Of a DNA stretch of 64,000 bases, positions 1 through 10,808 are shown piece after piece. The stretch spans positions 140,697 to 204,696 of the forward strand of contig JAUJYZ010001112.1 of assembly GCA_033675265.1 (NCBI GenBank). The letters run 5' to 3'. A program made the position numbers and the translations under genes. The DNA comes from Actinostola sp. cb2023. Taxonomy: Eukaryota; Cnidaria; Anthozoa; Actiniaria; Actinostolidae. The number at the start of each line of letters is the position of its first letter. Position 1 is the first letter of the stretch. A model generated the notes under the pieces. It saw nothing but the letters and a program-made list of their open reading frames with translations. It ran no database searches and had not been told where the DNA came from.

Positions 1-213
1 CGTATGTTTACGATGTGAAGCCGTGTCTTGTCACGTCAGATAATTTAGGAATTAAATTGTTAAGTGTTTACGTTACCTGTAAACTGTTGAAAAGATGCCT
101 CCACCGATAGAACTGTTTATTGTAGCAACTGCAGCTCTGACAAAAAAAATACACAACTGTCAAGACTTGGACTCTATTTTACTAAAGTGGTCTGCAGTGG
201 AACCTCTCGTTAG

Positions 214-265
214 CGACCACCCCTATTGTAACGTAAGGTGGATGGTCGCTAATAGGGGGTGGTCG
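214..265. repeat. Imperfect hairpin in otherwise featureless DNA
   Basis: Arms near 214-227 and 251-265 (cgaccacccctatt against its complement with one extra G) form a short stem-loop, probably a dispersed-repeat fragment. Nothing else in 1-930 looks coding. The 70-codon frame at 95-307 runs through this hairpin and resembles no known family. Confidence 0.5.
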
Positions 266-940
266 ATAACCGGTTTATATTTGTTTACACGTGCGACGCA
301 AACATAACAACCTGTTTCATGTGAAAACGCAATTGATGCAAGTATAAGCGCATGTGCATTCACAAGAACGGAATTCTGATTCTTGAGCTAATGAAGGCCT
401 CGGCTTGTGCTTATGCTTGCGTTAGCCCAGTGTTCACAGCGACATAAGGCCTCTCGTGCCTGCATCGCTAGTGAAAACCAGGCAGTTGTTATTGGAATTT
501 GAGTAAAGAATTGGGAATTGAAAAGATGTAAAGTCAACGCGCAATATAACTGACACCCTGTATTTGTGCCCGTAATGAAGAGCGATATCGAAACTGATTG
601 ATTGTCAGTGAAATATCTGCAACTTTAGCTGGCCAGGAATCCATGGAGCACTATAACTCCTCATGATTGTAAGCTGCTCGGCTGTCGTAGGCGCCTTCAT
701 ATGCAGCCTGAAAAAGTCCTCCATCGGTTGTAAAGCGCATTGAGACAATGAGTGAAATGCGCTATATAAGAATCGACATTTATTTTTTTATTTGAAAACA
801 TTATGTTAGCATATAAACTAAAAGAAAGCCGATGGACGGTTTCCAGAGCTTAAGCAGAAGAAAAAGCTAAGAGATATTAAGGTAAATGATCAAAGAGTAT
901 CGCTACGCTACGCATCGATCCTTCTTCCAATTCAACCTAC

Positions 941-1682
941 CTCGAAGCCAACTTCCATTTATGGCCACTAATTCCAAACGTGCTTCCACAGTTGAAACCG
1001 AGCCATCCCCACCACAACATAAAGGTCCCCAATAGCACGTTTGTTGGCGAGGAGATGTGGAACTGTTCACTCTGAAATATCCCAGTTCGTGGTTTAAGCA
1101 TCATCGTTCCCCGGCTAACCCCGCCTACTAAGTGCACTGGGCCACAGCCAGCTATGTCAATGGCGCCCATCTTGGCGAGCCAACCTGTCTTCGCCCAAAC
1201 CCAATGAGCAGGGAAGCAATACGACAGAGTACTGACGAATGAATACACTATGTAGGCCTTTAGATTTACTCGTTCCGCCATTGCTCCAGATACTATGGTG
1301 GTCGCGGTGGTCGCGAAAGATAGCTGGAAGAAGTACTTGGCGAACATACTCATGTTATCCTCGTCGGCGTCTGCCAGGAAGTTCCCCAGCCCACAGAAAG
1401 AGCTGTCGCTGTACGTCTGTCCAAAGCTAAATGCAAATCCAAAAAGCCATGGTAAGCAAGTCCACCGTAGATAACGTCTACTACGTTTTTCACCATGACA
1501 TTCGTCTCGTTTCTTCTCACCACCATTCCTGACTCCAGCAGTCCAAAGCCTGACTGCATGGTGAAGATGATAAAAGCGCTCGTCAGAATCCAAGTTGCAT
1601 CGTCTGGATGGATTTCGTCTTGGTTGGTTTGCTGTAAGACGCTGGCTGCAGTTGCCAAAGATGAAGTGTTGTTTGCTGCCAT
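941..1682 (-). pseudogene. amt: Ammonium transporter (AMT family), 5' coding exon with frameshift
   Basis: Membrane channel that moves ammonium or ammonia. Read from the ATG at 1682, the exon encodes the N-terminal half: an acidic start, then DATWILTSAFIIFTMQSGFG, LLESGMVVRRNETNVMVKN, later LSFATTATTIVSGAMAERVN, and the pore region AIDIAGCGPVHLVGGVS, which keeps the Asp and first His expected of AMT pores. It ends in MLWWGWLGFNCGSTFGISG and a clean donor (AG|GTAGGT, exon end 941), so the C-terminal half should lie left of the window. Two defects are visible. Around 1449-1453 there are two extra bases (a CA before TGG), so the frame jumps between GGLAY and WLFGFAFSFG. At GVSRGTMML about two residues are missing compared with the usual GVSxLVAxxML. 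This could be a decaying copy or an assembly error. Family assignment is firm; functionality is doubtful. Confidence 0.85.
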
Positions 1683-2171
1683 TGTTGTTCAGTCAACTTT
1701 TGGAAAAGAAGCATTTTAAAATATAGTGAGCTGTTTAGTGTCTTTGAAGACAGAATGCAGCTTCTCAATGTCACCGTACGGACCCCTTGTCCATCGGCCA
1801 AGTGTTAATACAAAGTAATATATATACTGAATGTCCCCTAGTCTGCCTTGAAGGATATATATATTCATTTATTAAATGACAGTTCACTTCACAGGATCGA
1901 TATCAAATAATTCCTAAACTAGAACGAGGGATTCTGCTATTAGCTTTCGCCTCTCTGATTGCAACGGAAAATATATAAAATTCACGAAAAAACAAACAAA
2001 CATGGACTTATTAAAATTGCGCATGGAATGTTTTGAAGTGTTTACCGTCTTGTCGTTTTTTGTTTGTAATTTGTTTTATTTCCCACCAACGTACACAAAT
2101 ATACCATCTGCGACTTGTAGCATAATTCGCCGTCAAGTTGTGTGTTCACGATGAGGCTGTTTGTTATTCAG

Positions 2172-2316
2172 TAGAGTGCAATTTAGAAAAGCGTGAAATA
2201 GTACTAATTTTAAATAGTACTAAATAGTGCTATTTCTATTGTTTTCTATTGTTTCATTAGTGCTATTTAGTACTAATTAGTTATTTAGTTTTCAAGCTTT
2301 TCTAAATTGCACTCTA
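2172..2316. mobile_element. TA-flanked MITE (145 bp)
   Basis: A perfect 19-bp terminal inverted repeat (gagtgcaatttagaaaagc at 2174-2192 and its complement ending at 2314) is bounded on both sides by TA, with an AT-rich, partly self-complementary middle. TA flanks are typical of Tc1/mariner-type insertions. No coding capacity. Confidence 0.8.
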
Positions 2317-2340
2317 GCACGACCTTTAACATTTCCCTTA

Positions 2341-2510
2341 CCATATCCACCCCCCCCCCCCCCTCCCCAGGCCACCATAGGCAATCCCCCCCCTTGGGGA
2401 ATCTCAAACAACGTTGTAAGACATTGTTCCAAAATATATATATATTGGTTAACTCAACGGTAACTCAACGGTAACTCAAACTCAACTCAAACTCAACTCA
2501 ACCTCTAACT
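2341..2510. repeat. Poly-C run and AACTCAA-type simple repeat
   Basis: A run of C near 2350-2366 is followed by a short C-rich tract and, at 2452-2507, by irregular direct repeats of aactcaa/cggtaactcaa. Low-complexity DNA without a gene. Confidence 0.7.
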
Positions 2511-3288
2511 CGATCAATAGCCGATCCCGGTCGATGTGGCACTTGACTGAAGTACATCATATATGCGGGCCCGTTGTGAATATCAATATCAACTACAAAC
2601 ATACGACTAGAAGCACCGAAAAGGGATGTTTATCTCACAATGCTAGTACAACGCCCAAAGGTTGGCTTTGTAAACATAATAGCGATCATTAGTTTACAAA
2701 TGTACGCTCTATATATCCTGGAAGTGATATTAATGCTAAAACATCTCCGATTCATCACTGACAGTACCTGACAAAAGGACATTTTCACATCTTGGAGGTA
2801 ATTAGATTTACACAAGAGAAAATTTAATTAAATCATTTTCTCTTGATTTACAAGAATGCTTTTGAATTTTACAAATTCAATCTTACACTGCGAAATGTTC
2901 GCGAAAACTTAGTTATTACCGACTTATTTTTGTACTATTTTAATTTGGAAACGGTCGCTTAATAGGCCTCTTTAGCTTGTATGCAAATTGCCCATTTCAA
3001 AACATGTGATGTAAACATGATATTCTCTGGAGAATTGTTCCTATGAGAATTGTTTTGAGTAGCTGTGCTCAATTCCAACATTAAATTGTATACACATCTA
3101 TATATGTGTGTCTGTATACACAGACACGCATATATCTCAATGTAATCACAAATGAGCACAATAAAGTTGTTATTATTATTATTATATTTCTGAAATATAT
3201 TCGTTCATATTGAAAGGACTAATTCTCCAGAGAACACCATGTTTACATACGAAGCTAAAGAGGTCTATTTATCTCAACAACAAACTGA

Positions 3289-3292
<4 letters not shown>

Positions 3293-3387
<95 letters not shown>

Positions 3388-3388
3388 C

Positions 3389-3423
<35 letters not shown>
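3293..3423. repeat. (ACAG)n microsatellite
   Basis: About 130 bp of near-perfect ACAG tetranucleotide repeats with one interruption (acacacag near 3386). Reading frames through it in all phases are repeat artefacts. The surrounding 1810-3940 stretch shows no other gene; 3620-3960 is CT-rich. Confidence 0.95.
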
Positions 3424-3424
<1 letters not shown>

Positions 3425-3939
3425 CACAATAACATCAATTTTTGACAATTTCCGAAGATTTGCTCGTCCAAATGCGACAAAGTCGAACTCTGTGTAGTCT
3501 AGGCATCGCCAGCAAAACTCGATGCCGGGGAACATTTGCCGTCTGAAGAAGAAAAAAAATCATCAAGATTTAGTTGAATGTTCAGTGTAATGCTCTTCAA
3601 GGTTTCACTTACAACGAGAACTGCTCAACTATTTTATCTCATTTTCCCCTTTCCTTTCTCCCATCTCTTTCTTCTCAATCTCTCCTTCCCTTTCATTTCT
3701 TTCTTTCTCAATTGATTATCATGTCCTTTCTTCTCCCATTCATTACTATACCCTTCCCTTCTCTCTTCTTTGTTCCCATTCTCCTCGTGCTTCCCATTCA
3801 TTTTACTACTCTCTCTAACTTGGCTTCTCCACTGTTCGTATCTCCTCCCTAGTTCTCAGCTTTTCGTTCATTTGTCCCTTCCATTCTCTCTCATCCCACC
3901 TCTCACTCTACTAATCCCTTTCCCTGTGCTCCTCTCTTT

Positions 3940-4149
3940 CTATCCACATCTCTTCTCCCCTTCCCACATCAGTGCAAACCAGCTCACCTGGTTCATATTC
4001 GCAAATGACTCCATAGGTTTCCTTCCAGTCTTCTACCCATCCCTTTCCCTGTACTCCTCTTCTCTTTCTATTCACTTCTCCCCTTCCCACATCAGTGCTC
4101 ACCTGGTTCATATTCACAAATGACTCCATAGGTTTCCTTCCAGTCTTCT
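3940..4149 (-). repeat. Tandem duplication of the lectin exon end and its intron flank
   Basis: The last roughly 50 bp of the lectin exon, its donor, and the CT-rich flank appear twice, about 110 bp apart (3985-4035 and 4096-4149). The outer copy keeps the codons for WKETYGVICEYEPG but has no lectin domain in front of it. Confidence 0.75.
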
Positions 4150-4492
4150 GCAAACAACTCCCCGCTAGCTGACATGACGGCGTAATTGTCATTCCCTGTT
4201 GGCTGGCTCTGGGCCCAGTGTGATGCTGTTAGGGGCGTACCATTCACCCATACCCAGTTATTTCCCTTCTTCTCCAGACCAATGTGCCATTTATTGTCAA
4301 AGCTATTGGCGGCTAAACGGATCATACTTTTGACGAACTTGTATTCATCCTCTGTTTCTATGGTAACGAGGTCACCGTTGTTGAAGCCGCTGCAAATTTC
4401 TCTACCTCCTTTCCAAGTCGAGCCGGCAATCTTCATGTAGTAGCAAGAGTTGCCTTGGTATTTTCCAGGAGCCTTTGTTGGCGCTGTGGTAG
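4103..4492 (-). CDS. C-type lectin-like domain exon
   Basis: Acceptor TTTCAAAG|CT (exon start 4492) and possible donor CCAG|GTGAGC (exon end 4103). The exon encodes a short Thr/Pro linker, then KYQGNSCYYMKIAGSTWKGG, a Cys before the first helix, the WIGL-type core KWHIGLEKKGNNWVWVNG, and the closing strand YGVICEYEPG, which match a C-type lectin fold. The usual inner disulphide pair and the WND calcium motif are not evident (the position reads EDWKET), so sugar binding through calcium is questionable. The exon may splice on in phase 1, like the trefoil and CAP exons upstream, or be terminal, because reading through the donor meets TGA at 4092-4094. Extracellular or secreted protein is inferred. 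Confidence 0.8.
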
Positions 4493-4691
4493 CTTTGAAA
4501 TGAGATCAATTTCTCTAATTAACGATCAGGGTAACGATATCTTATTTGTTTAGTCCTAAGGTGTCATCCTCACCATCCGACGTGATCATCACCATACCCA
4601 TCGCGGTCACTTTCATCCTCATCGTCATAATTTCCACCAATATCTCCATAGATAGACAGATAGAAAGACAGATAGACAGACAGATAGAGAT

Positions 4692-6026
4692 ATAGCACCA
4701 GCACCAGCTAGCACCGCCACCAGCACCAGCACCAGCACCACCACCAGCACTAGCTTCACCAGGACTAGCTTCACCAGCACCACCACCAGCACTAGCTTCA
4801 CCAGCACCATCACCAGCAGCACCAGCATCAGCACTAGCTTCACCAGCACCACCAGCATCAGCACTAGCTTCACCATCACCATCACCAGCAGCACCAGCAC
4901 TAGCTTCACCAGCAGCACCAGCACTAGCTTCACCAGCACCAGCACCACCAGCACCACCACCAGCAGCAGCACTAGCTTCACCAGCACTAGCTTCACCAGC
5001 AGCACCAGCACTAGCTTCACCAGCACCAGCAGCACCAGCACTAGCTTCACCAGCACCAGCACCACCACCAGCACTAGCTTCACCAGCACCACCAGCACTA
5101 GCTTCACCAGCAGCACCAGCACTAGCTTCACCAGCACCAGCAGCACCAGCAGCACCAGCACTAGCTTCATCAGCACCAGCAGCACCAGCACTAGCTTCAC
5201 CAGCACCACCACCAGCAGCACCAGCACTAGCTTCACCAGCACCAGCACCAGCAGCACCAGCACTAGCAGCACCAGCACTAGTTTCACCAGCACCAGCACT
5301 AGCTTCACCAGCACCACCACCAGCACTAGTTTCACCACCACCACCACCAGCACTAGTTTCACCAGCACCATCACCAGCAGCACCAGCATCAGCACCACCA
5401 CCACCAGCACCACCACCACCACCAACACTAGCTTCACCAGCACCAGCAGCACCAATACCAATACCAGCACCACACTAGCACCAGCAGCACCGCCACCAGC
5501 ACCAGCTCCAGCTCCAGCACTACCACTACCACTACCAGCACCAGCATCAGAACCAGCACTAGCACCAGCACCACTACCAGCAGCAGCATCGCCATCAGCA
5601 CCAGCACCAGCTCCAGCACTACCACTACCACTACCAGCACCAGCATCAGAACCAGCACTAGCACCAGCACCACTACCAGCAGCAGCACCGCCATCAGCAC
5701 CAGCACCAGCTCCAGCACTACCACTACCACTACCAGCACCAGCATCAGAACCAGCACTAGCACCAGCACCACTACCAGCAGCAGCATCGCCATCAGCACC
5801 AGCACCAGCATCAGCACTAGCACTACCACTACCAGCACCAGCATCAGAACCAGCACTAGCACCAGCACCACTACCAGCAGCAGCATCGCCATCAGCACCA
5901 GCACCAGCATCAGCACTAGCACTACCACTACCAGCACCAGCATCAGAACCAGCACTAGCACCAGCACCACTACCAGCAGCAGCATCGCCATCAGCACCAG
6001 CACCAGCATCAGCACTAGCAGCACAA
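4692..6026. repeat. CACCAG-type minisatellite, 1.3 kb, two sub-arrays
   Basis: The first part (about 4692-5460) repeats variants of gcaccagcactagcttcacc. The second (about 5480-6026) has a 99-bp higher-order period; the ctccagcac landmark recurs at 5512, 5611 and 5710. It fills the intron between the lectin and trefoil exons. Long Leu/Val-only frames on the minus strand follow from the codon-like period, not from a gene. Confidence 0.9.
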
Positions 6027-6084
6027 CAACAACAACAAATATTAATGCATGCTTTAACCCAGTCAAATTTGGCTTACAATGATA

Positions 6085-6450
6085 TATACAGGTCCAAACA
6101 ACAACACAACCAGAACAACAATAGTAACAATAGAAGCAACAACAACGACAACTACAACAATTAACAACAACTACAACAGGAACAACTACAACAGCAACAA
6201 CTATTCAGGACGTCAAGTGATCTCTCTCGTACCTATAGTTGGTGTAGTGGTTTCGCCTGGTGGTTCAGTCGGTCCTGTACGATATAAAGGACAGCAGTGA
6301 AATACGGTACAGTGCAAGGATAACACATTTGACAGGTGTTTTCGCTACTAGGCATACAATGACATGCAACAACTACAACATAAACAACAACTGCAGCAGC
6401 CATAACAACAACAACAATAACAACAGCAGCAGCCATAACAACAACAAACA
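6085..6450. repeat. AAC/CAG-rich simple sequence
   Basis: Two blocks of irregular aacaac/acaaca repeats (6090-6205 and 6367-6452), the second mixed with cagcagcc. Intronic position between trefoil and lectin exons; no supported coding. Confidence 0.7.
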
Positions 6451-6816
6451 TAACGTCCTTATAACATAACGTACTGCAATTTGTATAAGTGAGCAACAAT
6501 GAGTATTGCTACCTGATGGGTTTCCTGTGGTGGGAGGCTTGGGGCGAGCTCCTAGAAGAGTTGGCAGAAAGAGAAGCATAATTAATTTGGATATTTTGAG
6601 ACAAATTCACTCATCTTGCGGCAAGACGAGTGAACCATGAGGCTATCATTATCATCATCATCATAAACAACATTAATTAAATAACAATGGACGGACAGAT
6701 CCTTTACTGATGGGAGATGAGAGAATCACGTGAAGATCGCTCAATTCAAATCGCGCCAAAAACGCCTGCAGTCAATAACGAGCGAGAACGAATCAAAGAA
6801 ACACATTCAGCATTAC

Positions 6817-6999
6817 CTCCTTGAGGAATGAAGCACCATTTTCTTCCTTCAGCGCCGTAGAAATTAACACTGGGTTCAGACATGAACATGTCGTCATAGC
6901 AACAGCCAGCACTTTGGCATTCCTCAGGGGTTACCAATGGAGCCTTGAGTTTATCGCTACAGTCCTTGCGTTCAGATGAGCGGATATCACAGGATGATT
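6817..6999 (-). CDS. Trefoil (P-type) domain exon
   Basis: Acceptor CATCCTTAG|AA and donor GGAG|GTAATG give a phase 1-1 exon of 61 codons. The translation has the six-cysteine trefoil pattern: SSCDIRSSERKDC, then TPEECQSAGCCYDD, then RKWCFIPQGG. Trefoil modules are compact disulphide-locked folds in secreted, mucosal or surface proteins. It lies between the CAP exon (upstream in transcription) and the lectin exon, all in one intron phase, so one mosaic extracellular protein is the natural reading. Confidence 0.88.
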
Positions 7000-7039
7000 C
7001 TAAGGATGAAACAACAAAAATCGGACATTGTAAGGGTGG

Positions 7040-7725
7040 TCCTAAGGCGGTCTGCAAAGGAGGCTACATTTCCTAAGGATGTCTGCAAAGGAGGCTACAT
7101 TTCCTAAGGACGTCTGTAAAGGAGGCTACATTTCCTAAGGACGTCTGCAAAGGAGGCTACACTTCCAAAGGACGTCTGCAAAGGAGGCTACATTTCCTAA
7201 GGACGTCTGCAAAGGAGGCTACATTTCCTAAGGACGTCTGTAAAGGAGGCTACATTTCCTAAGGACGTCTGCAAAGGAGGCTACACTTCCAAAGGACGTC
7301 TGCAAAGGAGGCTACATTTCCTAAGGACGTCTGCAAAGGAGGCTACATTTCCTAAGGACGTCTGCAAAGGAGGCTACATTTCCTAAGGACGTCTGCAAAG
7401 GAGGCTACATTTCCTAAGGACGTCTGTAAAGGAGGCTACATTTCCAAAGGACGTCTGCAAAGGAGGCTACATTTCCTAAGGACGTCTGTAAAGGAGGCTA
7501 CATTTCCTAAGGACGTCTGTAAAGGAGGCTACATTTCCTAAGGACGTCTGTAAAGGAGGCTACATTTCCAAAGGACGTCTGCAAAGGAGGCTACATTTCC
7601 TAAGGACGGTCTGTAAAGGAGGCTACATTTCCTAAGGACGTCTGCAAAGGAGGCTACATTTCCTAAGGACGTCTGCAAAGGAGGCTACATTTCCTAAGGA
7701 CGTCTGCAAAGGAGGCTACATTTAC
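7040..7725. repeat. 31-bp tandem repeat array, about 22 copies
   Basis: Consensus ggacgtctgcaaaggaggct followed by acatttcctaa, period 31 bp (the tctgcaaagg or tctgtaaagg landmark at 7051, 7082, 7113). Units differ mainly by C/T in tctg(c/t)aaa and by tttcctaa/tttccaaa. The array ends directly on the donor of the CAP exon at 7725. Confidence 0.95.
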
Positions 7726-7887
7726 CTGGGTCTTTTCGCGGTAAGACATTTTTTGGCGCCAGTTCGAAGTAATTCATATTAGCATGTGAAGCGGGACCAT
7801 AGTGGGCAGTGACGTAGGTGCCATCTTCGGGTTTAATGTTCAACCCACAGCCCAGCTTTGTCTCGCCCTTCCACACCACTTTTTTTA
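7726..7887 (-). CDS. CAP/SCP domain, C-terminal exon
   Basis: Acceptor GTGTCAG|TA (exon start 7887) and donor CCCAG|GTAAAT (exon end 7726), phase 1-1. The translation KKVVWKGETKLGCGLN, then GTYVTAHYGPASHANMNYF and KNVLPRKDPG matches the second half of the CAP (cysteine-rich secretory, GAPR-1-like) fold, where VVWK, LGCG and the YVxxxYxPxxN strand are typical. The N-terminal half, with the first catalytic-like His and the RHNxYR helix, was not found upstream between 7.9 and 10.4 kb, which is filled with repeats. Either those exons are lost and this is a remnant, or they lie in sequence I could not recognise. Confidence 0.75.
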
Positions 7888-7984
7888 CTGACACGTATAA
7901 ATATTATACAGATGGCCCAAAAAAACATATGCGCTTGAAATGCCAACATTGACAAGATGCCTTTGAATAGAACATCAGTTTACA

Positions 7985-8400
7985 ACCTGTTCCCTGCGGG
8001 ATTTCGAGTCCGCGACTCTTCGGGACCCCCGAGGGGGGGGGGGGGGGGGGGGTGCACTCCCATAGGTATGGTTTTTGAACCTCCAGATCCTTAAATGGGG
8101 TACCATATTTTGCTTTTTCACCATAAAATAAAATATTCAATCTTTAATTTGGGTACACTTTTTTTATATTGACTAAAAAACAGCCAGCGTATGCACTGCT
8201 GATATTAGCGATTTCCAAAGGAATATTATTAACTTCTTCCTTAAATTGGGTCTATATTTCAGTGACAAATCCTTGGAAAGGGTATGAATTTTCCAATTCT
8301 TTATCCTTAAATAGGGTCAGGGTTTCGACATCCCGGGGGCACACCCCTATCCCAAATTTCCGGGAGTGCCCCCCCCCCGGGTTCGGGACGTACATGGTCG
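7985..8400. repeat. Poly-G/poly-C dispersed repeat in two orientations
   Basis: A G run near 8033-8052 and a C run near 8370-8380 sit inside similar sequence in opposite orientation (cactcccataggtatgg against the reverse of cacccctatcccaaa). Between them are several ttaaat(t/a)gggt motifs. Probably two copies of one dispersed element; no gene. Confidence 0.5.
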
Positions 8401-8679
8401 CTTGATTCTAAATTACACTAGTCTGTCCTCGATGCATCGCGCGACTGGTGGAACATTTCATATCATTCGCGCCACTAACACATTCAGGGGCACTGAAATT
8501 GGATTGGTATTCCGCAGTCAGCTCGACCAAAGAAAACTTCGTACTACTACTACTATTATATAATAATAATAGTGAATAACTCTTTCATGTTATGATTGAC
8601 AGAAAGTCAATGCAATGTTTAGGCGGGAATGAAGAATTCTATCGGTCGCGATGCACTGAAAAACGCCACCAAATGGTCA

Positions 8680-10253
8680 GGTCTTCGTGTAGCTGCACAA
8701 AAGTCCTGGCTATTCTTCTATTGTCGTTCTATGTATTGTTTTTAAATAAAGAACAATAGCCAGGACAATTTGTGCAGCTACATGAAGACCTTGCCCACCA
8801 AATAGACCATCCCCACATTCGCTTCGATGACCACGAACAATGGCTTCAGGTCGAGACTGGGGTAGACATAATACAGTAAAAATGTCTATCCGGCCCAGTC
8901 TTAGTCCAGAACTGGCCCCACCTTTCTCAATAACTGATATAAATACTGGGCGCGAAAGAAATCAATCTCGTCCCCAGAGCCCACGTTCCTCTTGGTCAGC
9001 ACCAAGAGGAACGTGGGCTCTGGGGACGAGATTGGAAAGAAATATAAAGACTACGAGAAGGGCGCGCGCAATCAAAGGAAATTGAGAAAAGTGGGTCCAG
9101 GGAAGTTTGTCTGAGCATGCGCCACCACATCCAATCAAAAATCCTCTCGAGCCCGCTATTATTGTTTATAGCGGTTATTCTTCGAAATGGACACATTTGC
9201 CGCCGAGTTTTACTTACAGATTTTATACGACAACAAAATTCACAAAGAAAACGTCCTTTATTCTTTCTTTTCCTATTTGTTAGCATAAAAAGTTATTTTT
9301 GTGTTTTGTTTGTGAAATGCGCGCGCTATCAAACAATCGATACGCCATCGAGCGCGCGCTCAAGAGATTTTTCGTTTGCGGCTTTTCTCCCTTTTTCGCC
9401 AAAAACATTGCGTTTTTCTTCTTATATTTTCTACACAGATATCATTGAAAAGTTGTTGTGTGTTTCCCTATTTACTTTAGAAGTACTTTTCTGTCGTTTT
9501 TAGTGTGTTTTCTTTTTCCAATGAAAACCAAAACGCCAAGTGGTCTTTGAGGGTGATATCAATTATTTAAGACTTATTGACTGGGACCGAGGGAAACAGT
9601 ATGTTTTGTGGTCCCGAGACCGCGAATGTTACATACTGCTTTCCCGAGGTCCCAGTCAATAAGTGTTTTGTTATATACCAACTGTCAAAGAACAACAAAA
9701 AGATGGGTTTCCCGCTTTTCAAGCGCGATTACCAACGCCAATCAAGGTTACAAAGCTCAATCAACTTCCGGTTTTGTTATTGCCGGTCCACAACATATTG
9801 TTGCCCGCTGAGAGCTGTTGCCGGGGAAACATGAAAACTTGTTCACGTTCACGTGATACCCGCTCGCCCAATCAGAGCACGAGAAAAATGAACTTTGACA
9901 GTTGGTATATAACAATGCTCAATGTTCACATCCCGAAAACGGGATGTGGTGACGCATGCGCAGACAAACTTCCCTGGACCCACTTTTATCGTCTCTCTCT
10001 AGCCCAGCTATTCTCTTCTGTTCTATGCCGCGCGCGTAGATAAAATTGGGTCCAGTTCTGGACTAGCCCAGTCTCGACCTGACTGGTTCTATTGTTCGCG
10101 GGCATTGGGGAAGAACGCGAGAAGGGTCTCTGGGTCAAGTCTTCGTGTAGCTGCAAAAAAGTCCTGGCTATTGTTCTGTTGTCGTTCTATGGATTGTTTT
10201 TACATTTAAAAAAACAGTAGCCAGGACAATTTGTGCAGCTACACGAAGAAGAC
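8680..10253. mobile_element. Composite foldback element cluster, 1.57 kb
   Basis: The outer edges are two copies of one MITE: 8680-8790 and 10138-10253, both with arms gtcttcgtgtagctgca and ccaggacaatttgtgcagct. Inside lie further inverted pairs: 8840-8930 against about 10045-10110 (caggtcgagactggg and its complement), 9083-9128 against 9943-9990 (gtgggtccagggaagtttgt and its complement), a 33-bp perfect palindrome at 8964-8996/9001-9033, a palindrome at 9573-9663, and arms at 9669-9690/9893-9914. No transposase frame is visible. Confidence 0.75.
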
Positions 10254-10449
10254 CTTTCTGGTCTCTGGAAAGTCTATGCAAAGCAGACTGCACTTCTTTG
10301 TACTTCTTGGCAGAACTAAAGACATCTTCAGCTCAAATCTCTGTGTTGTCCACAATGGAGACGATGGCTCCCGATGAAAATATTTACATCTTTTTTTAGC
10401 TACAAAAATATTTAACAACAACATTCATCATCTTAACACGCAGCCTGCT

Positions 10450-10808
10450 CTACTCAAAGCCTTTGCTTTTTCTTTTGCTGGGTTTAAACCACGCGAACTC
10501 TTCGTCATTTTCAGTCCTCGAGCAATTTTTCAAGTCTTCTTGGCAATTGTACGTTTCCATGGGAACTGGTCTTGGTTGGAAGGCGACATCATAGTCATTG
10601 GGTTGTGCATGGGGAGAGTCTGTACTGTTGCCAAGCAACGCGTCGTCAGGGGTAACGCGATCCAGGGTGCCTATGTCACTTTGGTTGTCGTCGTGTTCTT
10701 CTTCGCCTTTGTTTCGCCTTTTCTTTATTTTCCAGTAAACAAGAATGATTATGAGAACGAGAGCCGTGGCACCAATGGCTATTCCCACAGCAATGAATCT
10801 GTTGAAAG
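10450..10808 (-). CDS. Transmembrane helix and cytoplasmic tail exon
   Basis: Acceptor TTCCCCACAG|CT (exon start 10808), stop TAG at 10452-10450. The exon opens with FNRF, then a hydrophobic helix FIAVGIAIGATALVLIIILV, a basic stop-transfer YWKIKKRRNK and an acidic, polar tail. The tail has tyrosines in NDYDVAF and METYNCQ, a PRPVP stretch and a basic C-terminus KPSKRKSKGFE. It is not proline-rich like the tails of the neighbouring plus-strand family. Confidence 0.85.

Noticed and set aside
3574..4123. Ser/Phe/Leu/Pro-rich plus-strand frames
   Set aside because: CT-rich low-complexity tract; composition only.
4625..6066. Long minus-strand frames rich in Val/Leu (up to 282 codons)
   Set aside because: They lie wholly in the CACCAG minisatellite, where a period divisible by three avoids stops; no domain, signal or splice support.
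9117..10043. Plus-strand frames of 85-128 codons in the foldback cluster
   Set aside because: They run through palindromic repeats, show no domain, and have no transposase signature.
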